Shown here piece by piece: positions 31,743 through 40,700 of a DNA stretch of 64,000 nt. The notes beneath the pieces are model-generated. The model was not told where the DNA came from. It saw only the letters and a program-made list of their open reading frames with translations, and did not search any database. The position numbers and the translations under genes are program-made. Within the stretch, counting starts at the first letter, position 1; the number at the start of each line of letters is the position of its first letter. The stretch is from Phytophthora hibernalis. Lineage: Eukaryota > Oomycota > Peronosporomycetes > Peronosporales > Peronosporaceae. Where the stretch lies: positions 434,001 through 498,000 of the forward strand of contig JAAKBF010000030.1 of the NCBI GenBank assembly GCA_012656075.1, in the 5' to 3' direction.

Positions 31743-32000
31743 CTATTGGAGGTGAATGAGAGGCTTTGCTGAATGAATGTCATTTTGGTGTGGACATGTT
31801 GTCCCGTTGTTACCTATTATGTATCCGTTTTGAAGGGAGACTGCAATGCAGAGTTTTTCGTCCTGTCCGTGAACTGCACATCACCCTTCACCAGCCAATC
31901 AGAAGCCTTAATTTGGCCACGTGTCATGCAAAAGGGCTTGATACAGGGTATAATGTACTGATAATCCGGCATACGTTAATTCATATATTAAGAGTAACCG
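31743..32000. other. 3' untranslated and subterminal region of the piggyBac-like element
   Basis: No gene is recognised. AT content rises from about 31900. The stretch lies between the transposase stop codon and the transposon end at 32035. Confidence 0.5.
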
Positions 32001-32035
32001 ATTCTCCGGAATTTCCTTCGGATTAGAAGGGTTAA
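32001..32035 (+). mobile_element. piggyBac-like transposon end with TTAA
   Basis: ATTCTCCGGAATTTCC leads to GGATTAGAAGGG and then TTAA (32032-32035). The partner end at 63361-63397 shows TTCCGGATTATCCG, TAGTAGAAGGG and CTAA. piggyBac elements insert at TTAA and begin CCC..., so read inward this end is TTAA-CCCTTCTA. In the present arrangement both ends point the same way, as expected if one of them lies inside an inverted segment. Confidence 0.65.
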
Positions 32036-32045
32036 ATACGGAGCC

Positions 32046-32125
32046 CAGGAGACGTAAAACCTCGAGAGATCGTCTCTCGAGGTTTTAAATCTCCTCTTTT
32101 TTAGGAGATCGGTCTCCGTCTCCTG
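32046..32125. repeat. Nested foldback of three hairpins
   Basis: The outer arms CAGGAGACG (32046-32054) and CGTCTCCTG (32117-32125) enclose two further hairpins. One is a perfect 14-bp stem, AAAACCTCGAGAGA / TCTCTCGAGGTTTT, with loop TCG (32056-32086). The other is ATCTCCT / AGGAGAT (about 32089-32109). The block begins ten bases outside the TTAA of the piggyBac-like end. It may be a small foldback element or a structured RNA-coding or terminator sequence; no family is known to me. Confidence 0.7.
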
Positions 32126-32446
32126 CGTGGGGTTTCCAAACCTGTTTCGTGAGTAAATACGCCGAAATGCTTGGATTGGCAACAAATAGTCATACTCTCC
32201 AGCTACAGTCCCGCTTCCTGCCAGTGAGGATGCGGCGATTTTCCTCGAAGACCCCGGCGTTCAGGCGTGGGTAAGAGAGTTATCGCAATTTGTGCTGGTG
32301 TAGGAATACGATCATCTAATTCTCTTTAAACGGCATTCTTGCAACAAGTTGTGATGTCAAGTGCTGGAGCAGCACTGCAGCTCATGCGGCTGGAGAAGAC
32401 AAACTCGAGTAAAATCTAGTCGGAGCCTCATCTCATCGCCAGATTT
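32126..32446. other. Intergenic, no gene recognised
   Basis: No coding signal, RNA gene or repeat was recognised on either strand in this stretch between the foldback and the LTR fragment. Confidence 0.4.
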
Positions 32447-32531
32447 CGTTTCTTTCTTCCAGTAAGTTTACCAGCAGGTAAGTTAAAGTTTAACTTACCG
32501 TAAAGTTCGCGACTCGCACTTAACGTAAACA
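32447..32531 (-). repeat. Copia LTR 5' end fragment
   Basis: On - this 85-bp piece begins TGTTTACGTTAAGTGCGAG and matches the first 85 bases of the LTR at 15295 with few differences, then diverges. It contains a perfect 23-bp palindrome, GGTAAGTTAAAGTTTAACTT plus ACC, at 32477-32499. It is inverted relative to the LTR at 15295 now, but would be in the same orientation before the 16.7-kb inversion. Confidence 0.75.
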
Positions 32532-32534
32532 CGT

Positions 32535-32880
32535 GCAGTGAGACTAAGCACTGAGGGGAAGAATAGTGGACACCAACCTGTTCTGTGTAACGCTCTTGCC
32601 GCCGTTGTCTTCGTCTTCGCGGATGGTAATGTGTCACTTTTATCGGAGGTGCTGATCTCGAGGTTGCAATAGTAAAACAGCAGCAGGTCATACATTTGCT
32701 TCACGTTGTGGGCGTCCCTCAACTGTGTCACCGACAAGCGCTCGGAGAAAAGTAGCCGTTGTCCATTTCGAAACGGCAGCCCTCGTCGATATTTTTCGTA
32801 GGTTGATTTTTGGCCGTCGTAGCTGCAAGAAGCGTTTAGCCTTCCAGACTTTAGAAGACTTCAAGACTAGTAGCAGAGTT
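32535..32880 (-). pseudogene. Unrecognised gene fragment, frameshifted
   Basis: On - a likely acceptor, TTCTTGCAG, near 32821 precedes a frame with NIDEGCRFEMDNGYFSP. After a one-base shift near 32745 the reading continues ERLSVTQLRDAHNVKQMYD, LLLFYYCNLEISTSDKSD and KTKTTAARALHRTG. The two pieces fit together as one exon of an ordinary, non-transposon protein in composition, but I do not recognise the family. The retroelement at 32.9 kb cuts it on one side and the LTR fragment at 32531 on the other. Confidence 0.35.
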
Positions 32881-32948
32881 CGTCGTGGAAGAGCGACCAC
32901 GACGGAGTCGATTTCACCACAATCCCCAAACCAACGGCCACAATTGCC

Positions 32949-34248
32949 ATGCCAACCTCCACGATGGAAACAACAACTCCTACGTTCACCAGATCAATCC
33001 CAGTCCAAGCGGCGCGGGCACCTCTGCAGTCGTTTTTCGACGGCGCCATGGAACGGTTCTTGAAAGAACAGCAGCAAACGTCCATGATCACACCGGTCGC
33101 AGCAACCCAACCGCTGGCTGCCGCGAAAGTGCCGGATCTAAGATGTGGATATGGAATCGGTGGAATCCGCCCATTCGCACCCGATCGAGTACGACCCGGA
33201 CGATTTGAGAGTCGGCGTCCCAGTACGCGCCGCAGTCGCGTCCGCCTACGCCACCGGAACAAGAACGATCGCAGCAACCCGAATCAGAGTCTCAGCGATC
33301 CCAGACCTGAAGGAATTCTCTGGGAAAGATCAGGATGAAGACCGAGCTAGGAGCTGGTTCAGCAAGATGAAGTCAGCCTTTGTTCGCGATCAGGCCCCGG
33401 ACAGCGAGAAGTGTCTGGTTTTTGGGGACTTGCTCACCGGACCTGCGCGCAACTGGTACCGACAGCTAAGTCGGACGACGCGCGGCGAATGGAAGGGTTT
33501 GTCCAAGAATTTTCAGATCCAGTACTGCGGACGTGGTGTGTCTGTCGCGAGACAATATTACCATGCGCGGAAGAGATCGGGTGAGTCGCCGTTGGAATAC
33601 TTGCACCGCCTGAACGTCGCCGGGTTGCGAGCACAGCTCTCGATCAAAGACGGATCAGCCGAAGTTCGCCGTGAACACGTCGATCATTTCATCGAAACGC
33701 TTGACGGCCGCGAACTAGCCGGTCAACTAGCGCTGCTGAGGATCCCGGATGCGGACACGTTGGAGGAAACGTTGCGATCCCGGAAACGTGCGAAGGCGCG
33801 ACAAGGGAAGATGGCGTACGGGTCAATCAAGCCGAAACCAAAGGCGCCAACAGACGCTGCTCCATCCGCTAACGCTCGCGCTGTCCGTGCAATCCGTGCG
33901 ACTGCTGATTCCAGCGACTCAGAACTGGATATGAGCGGATCGGAAGGAGACGGAGACCTGCAAAAGGTCTACCTCGCTGCCGCCTCGGATCAACCCACGC
34001 GATCGCCGCCGGAACAAGATCAACGACGCACCAATCGAGATACGAACGCTCGCCAAACCAGTCGTCCGTCTGCGCCGTTAGAAGGAGAAGATCCACGAAA
34101 ACCTTGTTCCCATTGTGGGTCGTCGAAGTACACCGATCTTGGTTGCTGGCAGCGTCTGACGTGCGAGAAATGCGGCAAGAAGGGTCACCCGACCGATCGA
34201 TGCCTCTTCACCTGCAAGGCCTGCGGCGAGATCCATGTGCCCGATTGA
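32949..34248 (+). pseudogene. Ty3/Gypsy gag with tandem zinc fingers
   Basis: The frame from 32949 encodes the gag N-terminus (PLQSFFDGAMERFLKEQQQT). A shift near 33140 passes to the frame ending at 34248, which holds the retrotransposon gag core (FSGKDQDEDRARSWFSKMK, LTGPARNWYRQL and ESPLEYLHRLNVAGLRA). It ends with a double zinc-finger array CSHCGSSKYTDLGCWQ, CEKCGKKGHPTDRC and CKACGEIH. The gag is full-length apart from the single shift. No 5' LTR was found upstream, so the element is 5' truncated at about 32880. Confidence 0.85.
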
Positions 34249-35089
34249 AAAGTTCTACAACTTGATCCGTCACTGGTACATCCCCAACAAGAACGTTGGC
34301 ATGATCCCGCAAGCAGCCGAGAAGATGTTAAAACTAGAACGCTCGCCGGATTGGAATCCGGTACGAGACGAGCGTTCTAAGTTATGCTTACGTCGAGAAA
34401 CAGTTGAATTCAGACGTGAGAAAGCTGATTCGACCGACCGACAATGCATGTGATCTTCATGACAAACGTACCATGGCAATCTCCAGCCTCCATCAGGTCG
34501 ACGAATTCTGACGATCGGAGGTGACGATGGCCCTGGACGTCTTGCACGGAGAATCGCGGGGCTATTGAAGTACCACGTGTCGGACAAGAAGTTCCGACAG
34601 GCGAAAGCCGTGGGGAAGATCAACAACGAAAAGCCACATTTCTGTTTGACAGCGTCGCCGAGGTGTCCACCTTTGCTCGTAAGGTTGGGTGCTACGTGGA
34701 CAACAGTCAAGAGTTGGAGTGTGAAGGAGTTGGTAAGAATCCCTACAGAGCGGACGGCATACCAGAATCAAAATTTCGCTCGCTGGGTCGCTGGTGTACC
34801 TTTTGATGCCTGGGTCGGCCCGCCAACCGGTGGACAAGACTTGATCTTTGGAATGGATTTAATGGTGCCGGCGGGCATCCGCCTCGATCTCGCCGACGGA
34901 TCACTGAGTCTTCCAGACGAAGTGCGAATCCAGTTAGCCGGTCGACGTCCACTCTACAGCGAGAAGATATCGCGGATCGTGGTGGGAGAATACTGGGACC
35001 TTGAGCTTGGAGGATCGATCGAGGTCCGACAGGCTTTATCCTGTCGAGCCACCCGAAGTTGTGGGTTACTCGAGGCGAACGCTGGGTAA
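34235..35089 (+). pseudogene. Ty3/Gypsy protease region
   Basis: After a shift the frame continues CPIEKFYNLIRHWYIPNKN and PQAAEKMLKLE, then fragments to YHVSDKKFRQAKAVGKINNE. The retropepsin active site follows as TFLFDSVAEVSTFARKVG (about 34635-34690). The expected Asp-Ser/Thr-Gly-Ala is Asp-Ser-Val-Ala, so the glycine is lost. The second part, GGQDLIFGMDLMVPAGIRLD, is the C-terminal protease strand region. Several frameshifts make it inactive. Confidence 0.75.
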
Positions 35090-36626
35090 CAAGCTTGGTG
35101 GCTGGACTGGGGAAGACTCGATACCTAAAAATCACGAACATCAGTGATCAGGAGGTAACGTTGCATGATGACACCTGTGTCGGCATGTGGTTCGAAGGAG
35201 GACGCGTACCTCGAACCCCTGAGTTTGTGCTAGTCGGATCGCGACGGTATGCAGAGTGGCAAAACCTGGCGTTCCAAGCCACCACCGACTGGCAACCTGA
35301 AAATGATCAGGATCTGGAACCTGATGGACCAATGGTGGACCGGCCGATGTACGAAACGCCGACGAAAATCTTGAGACGTGACTCCAACACAAGGAGGCCG
35401 GCTGTTGCCCAGATCATGGTACCAACCCCAGTCGAAGCCGAACCGAGAGTGGTTACGAAATGGGTGAAGTGGGCAGATGAATCAGGCGATCAGGACGCGA
35501 AGAACCCTCCGGCAGACAGGGCTGAGGGAGACGACGAAGCGGCTCCGGATCAAGAGGAGACTCAGTCTCAACCTGGGAAATCGTCGATCTTCAAGCCAGA
35601 GAACGCCGACGATGAGGAAGTGTGCTATCACGAAGGAGGAGACCTTTTCGCGGAAGATGTGGAGAGGAAGATGGCCGTCTTGCCAGAGGTGGTGACCGCG
35701 ACCGACGAAGTAACGATCGAGGATATACAGGTGGGCGATCCCGAAACGAACACCCCCGAGGAAATCGATCGTCTGTGGCAAACGGCGCCACCTCCTGATT
35801 GGGAAGGGAAACGCGCTCCACCAGCGGCCGTCGGTGCAATCTGCGACATCGATGTCGGAGCAGCAGCTCCTGTTGCGCAGCGAGTCCGACGCGTTGCCCC
35901 ACAGTTCCGCGAGAAGCTGTCGGATCTGATTAAGGGTCTGCTCTTTGCGAAGATGATCAAGCCATCGACTTCGCCATCGGAGTCTCCGATCGTGATCATT
36001 ATCAAAAGAACGGTGCTGACATCCGGCTCTGTATCGACTACCGACTAGTAAATGGGCTGACACGTTTAATGGTGTACCCCATGCCGATGATCAACGATCT
36101 CTTGGAAGACTTGGACAAAGGGCTCTGGTATTGCTCTCTCGATATGGTGGTGTCTATGACCGAACGGGCTCGGAAGATATCAGCCTTCATCACGCCTTTC
36201 GGTCTCTTCGAGTGGACGCGTATGCCCTTCGGCCTGAAGAACGCTCCACAGATCTACCAGAGGCTGATCGACTACGCGCTATACGGACACCTCCGAATCA
36301 GCGCTGACCAGGATCTATCGAAGCCGATCGACGTGTTCGAGACATGTGAACCAGAGCCGAACCCGAAGCCGTCGGTACTGGGGATAAGATCGTACATCGA
36401 CGACATCCTGGTGACGGCAACCACTTGGGATATGATGTGCGAAAAGGTCGAGAGGCTGTTGGACACCTGCGAACGTTGGAATATGTCGATCAGCGTGGTC
36501 AAGAGTTTCTGGGGCCAGCGAAAGGTGGGATATTTGGGCCATCGGGTATCCGCTGAAGGTCTGGAAGCCGACCCGAAAGATCTTGAAACTCTGGGCAACC
36601 TCCCGTTTCCGCGGACGCTCCGATAA
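35059..36626 (+). pseudogene. Ty3/Gypsy linker and reverse transcriptase
   Basis: A long acidic linker frame (35059-36048) ends with the RT start FREKLSDLIKGLLFAKMIKP and SPSESPIVIIIK. A shift in an A-run near 36006 leads through LCIDYRLVNGLT to the frame 36069-36626 with SLDMVVSMTERARKISAFIT (first catalytic Asp), PFGLFEWTRMPFGLKNAPQI and the YIDDI box near 36393 (normally YxDD). WGQRKVGYLGHRVSAEGL is the thumb region. The catalytic aspartates are kept; the shift breaks the frame. Confidence 0.85.
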
Positions 36627-37114
36627 TGCAATCCTTCTTGGGGAGTTTGAATTATTACAGCCGCTTCGTAGAAGACTTCGCGATCTACGCAGCGGTCTTG
36701 TACGAGTTGCCAGAAGCAGACTTTTACGAGATGGGATGTCAGGAGAAGAATGACTCCGGTAGACAAAAGGCTGGGGGCGTGGAGCCACCAGCAGAGGATG
36801 TCAACCGTTGGACCCGAGCAAAGAACGCGTTCACAATGCTGAAGGCCAAAATCGTTTCCACCCCAATCTTGAAACATTTTGATCCTGAGCGTACCCCGGT
36901 AATCGTAATCTATGCGAGCCAGTGGGCGATATCAGCGGCGCTTGTGCAGGAGCATGATGGCGTGTACTGGCCAGTAACGTTCACCAGCCGGACTTTGAAG
37001 TCCAACGAGCTCAACTATGGAATCGTCGACAAGGAAGTCTTGGCACTCTTGCGGATGCTTGAAGTGAATTATACCCTAGGTCGATCTTGGTGCTGTCTCG
37101 GCATTCGACCTTAG
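36626..37114 (+). pseudogene. Ty3/Gypsy RNase H (first, retroelement-type)
   Basis: FLGSLNYYSRFVEDFA is the RT connection motif, ILKHFDPERTPVIVIYASQW begins the RNase H (first Asp position replaced by Tyr-Ala-Ser), and VYWPVTFTSRTLKSNELNY with DKEVLALLRMLE carries the following helix. The frame is lost after 37114; a remnant LAWLVNST..LGNWAELL can be read to about 37180 before the next domain. Confidence 0.75.
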
Positions 37115-37178
37115 CCTGGCTGGTCAACTCGACCGGTTTCCAAGGCCGGCTCGGTAACTGGGCCGAGTTGCTCTTAGA

Positions 37179-37702
37179 ATGGACTCTAGAGATCAGGAAG
37201 TGTACGAAAGGGAAGACGAGATCTTGGGAGTCATCGCGGCAAGCATCACCCCTCGCGCGGAAGTAGATGAAACGTTGATCGCAATTGCACCAGTGAAAGA
37301 ACCCCGACAGACGATCATCATGCCTCCGCCTACAGTGGAAAAAGGAGAGAGCCTGTTAGTCGCGAGTTTCAATGGATCGGCACGTGTCAAACGCAGCAGC
37401 GGAGCGTACAGTGCTATCATCTGGAAGCTGCCGGAAAGGACGATCGTGTCAGCCGCGTCGGAGTATGCACCCGATTTGACTGTGAACGATGCCGAATACC
37501 GTGGTCTTCTGTTATGTTTCGATCTTTTGTGCGCCATGGACAGGGGGCGGATTGTAATCTGTGGAGATTCCAACTTGGTGATCCGACAAATGCGAGGCGA
37601 CATCGCGTGCAACGCTCCAGGTTTGCAATTGCTGCGGAAGAAGGCGATGGATCAGCTTGGATCGTGGCCGAAGCACGAGTTCCTGCATATGAAACGCGAG
37701 GA
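37179..37702 (+). pseudogene. Second RNase H of the Ty3/Gypsy element (archaeal-type), cut by the inversion
   Basis: The open frame contains SLLVASFNGSARVKRSSGAY (first strand), VNDAEYRGLLLCFDLL (catalytic Glu helix), RIVICGDSNLVIRQMRGDIA (catalytic Asp) and WPKHEFLHMKRE. This is an additional RNase H of the type known as archaeal RNase H in some oomycete Ty3/Gypsy (Chronos-like) elements. At 37699 the frame enters satellite sequence. The missing final helix, with the last catalytic Asp in NQSADKLAS, is at 20962 on the opposite strand. Confidence 0.85.
37699..37702. other. Right inversion breakpoint
   Basis: Gypsy RNase H sequence (left) meets the satellite unit (right) at AGGA, the complement of the TCCT at the left breakpoint. 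Both partners share these four bases, so the crossover lies within them. Confidence 0.8.
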
Positions 37703-40700
37703 ATCGGACTGGCTTATTGTCCATCCATGACAACGCGACAAGTTTGGCTCAGCAAGTCGACGTGCAGACGTCTCAGGAATGCTACATGCGTGGGTACGGC
37801 TTGGTTCTTCATCTTCAAAGCTATCTTGTGCACGATGAAAGCGTTGACCATGGCGATATCAACTAGCCCGAGAAAATCGTCTTGTAGTATTTTCGCATCC
37901 TGATAGACCGTTGGATTGAGTAGCGTTGCAGACGTAGTTGATCGTGCACGTCCACTCCCTCCATGGCTTCGTGATAGTCACGAACAAGACGTGGGCACGG
38001 CACCTGCGAGGTGGATCCATCGGGTTCACGGCGCGACACGTGCGTAAGCTGAGTTGAACACCCTGTGGCCAGGAATCGGACTGGCTTATTGTCCATCCAT
38101 GACAACGCGACAAGTTTGGCTCAGCAAGTCGACGTGCAGACGTCTCAGGAATGCTACATGCGTGGGTACGGCTTGGTTCTTCATCTTCAAAGCTATCTTG
38201 TGCACGATGAAAGCGTTGACCATGGCGATATCAACTAGCCCGAGAAAAATCGTCTTGTAGTATTTTCGCATCCTGATAGACCGTTGGATTGAGTAGCGTT
38301 GCAGACGTAGTTGATCGTGCACGTCCACTCCCTCCATGGCTTCGTGATAGTCACGAACAAGACGTGGGCACGGCACCTGCGAGGTGGATCCATCGGGTTC
38401 ACGGCGCGACACGTGCGTAAGCTGAGTTGAACACCCTGTGGCCAGGAATCGGACTGGCTTATTGTCCATCCATGACAACGCGACAAGTTTGGCTCAGCAA
38501 GTCGACGTGCAGACGTCTCAGGAATGCTACATGCGTGGGTACGGCTTGGTTCTTCATCTTCAAAGCTATCTTGTGCACGATGAAAGCGTTGACCATGGCG
38601 ATATCAACTAGCCCGAGAAAAATCGTCTTGTAGTATTTTCGCATCCTGATAGACCGTTGGATTGAGTAGCGTTGCAGACGTAGTTGATCGTGCACGTCCA
38701 CTCCTCCATGGCTTCGTGATAGTCACGAACAAGACGTGGGCACGGCACCTGCGAGGTGGATCCATCGGGTTCACGGCGCGACACGTGCGTAAGCTGAGTT
38801 GAATACCCTGTGGCCAGGAATCGGACTGGCTTATTGTCCATCCATGACAACGCGACAAGTTTGGCTCAGCAAGTCGACGTGCAGACGTCTCAGGAATGCT
38901 ACATGCGTGGGTACGGCTTGGTTCTTCATCTTCAAAGCTATCTTGTGCACGATGAAAGCGTTGACCATGGCGATATCAACTAGCCCGAGAAAAATCGTCT
39001 TGTAGTATTTTCGCATCCTGATAGACCGTTGGATTGAGTAGCGTTGCAGACGTAGTTGATCGTGCACGTCCACTCCCTCCATGGCTTCGTGATAGTCACG
39101 AACAAGACGTGGGCACGGCACCTGCGAGGTGGATCCATCGGGTTCACGGCGCGACACGTGCGTAAGCTGAGTTGAACACCCTGTGGCCAGGAATCGGACT
39201 GGCTTATTGTCCATCCATGACAACGCGACAAGTTTGGCTCAGCAAGTCGACGTGCAGACGTCTCAGGAATGCTACATGCGTGGGTACGGCTTGGTTCTTC
39301 ATCTTCAAAGCTATCTTGTGCACGATGAAAGCGTTGACCATGGCGATATCAACTAGCCCGAGAAAAATCGTCTTGTAGTATTTTCGCATCCTGATAGACC
39401 GTTGGATTGAGTAGCGTTGCAGACGTAGTTGATCGTGCACGTCCACTCCCTCCATGGCTTCGTGATAGTCACGAACAAGACGTGGGCACGGCACCTGCGA
39501 GGTGGATCCATCGGGTTCACGGCGCGACACGTGCGTAAGCTGAGTTGAACACCCTGTGGCCAGGAATCGGACTGGCTTATTGTCCATCCATGACAACGCG
39601 ACAAGTTTGGCTCAGCAAGTCGACGTGCAGACGTCTCAGGAATGCTACATGCGTGGGTACGGCTTGGTTCTTCATCTTCAAAGCTATCTTGTGCACGATG
39701 AAAGCGTTGACCATGGCGATATCAACTAGCCCGAGAAAAATCGTCTTGTAGTATTTTCGCATCCCTGATAGACCGTTGGATTGAGTAGCGTTGCAGACGT
39801 AGTTGATCGTGCACGTCCACTCCCTCCATGGCTTCGTGATAGTCACGAACAAGACGTGGGCACGGCACCTGCGAGGTGGATCCATCGGGTTCACGGCGCG
39901 ACACGTGCGTAAGCTGAGTTGAACACCCTGTGGCCAGGAATCGGACTGGCTTATTGTCCATCCATGACAACGCGACAAGTTTGGCTCAGCAAGTCGACGT
40001 GCAGACGTCTCAGGAATGCTACATGCGTGGGTACGGCTTGGTTCTTCATCTTCAAAGCTATCTTGTGCACGATGAAAGCGTTGACCATGGCGATATCAAC
40101 TAGCCCGAGAAAAATCGTCTTGTAGTATTTTCGCATCCTGATAGACCGTTGGATTGAGTAGCGTTGCAGACGTAGTTGATCGTGCACGTCCACTCCTCCA
40201 TGGCTTCGTGATAGTCACGAACAAGACGTGGGCACGGCACCTGCGAAGTGGATCCATCGGGTTCACGGCGCGACACGTGCGTAAGCTGAGTTGAACACCC
40301 TGTGGCCAGGAATCGGACTGGCTTATTGTCCATCCATGACAACGCGACAAGTTTGGCTCAGCAAGTCGACGTGCAGACGTCTCAGGAATGCTACATGCGT
40401 GGGTACGGCTTGGTTCTTCATCTTCAAAGCTATCTTGTGCACGATGAAAGCGTTGACCATGGCGATATCAACTAGCCCGAGAAAAATCGTCTTGTAGTAT
40501 TTTCGCATCCTGATAGACCGTTGGATTGAGTAGCGTTGCAGACGTAGTTGATCGTGCACGTCCACTCCTCCATGGCTTCGTGATAGTCACGAACAAGACG
40601 TGGGCACGGCACCTGCGAGGTGGATCCATCGGGTTCACGGCGCGACACGTGCGTAAGCTGAGTTGAACACCCTGTGGCCAGGAATCGGACTGGCTTATTG

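Noticed and set aside
20959..37702. Simple palindromic assembly artefact (read folding back on itself)
   Set aside because: A fold-back artefact would duplicate the flanks as mirror images. Here the flanks are different and complementary: each junction carries the half missing from the other. Only long-read spanning could exclude a mis-join fully.
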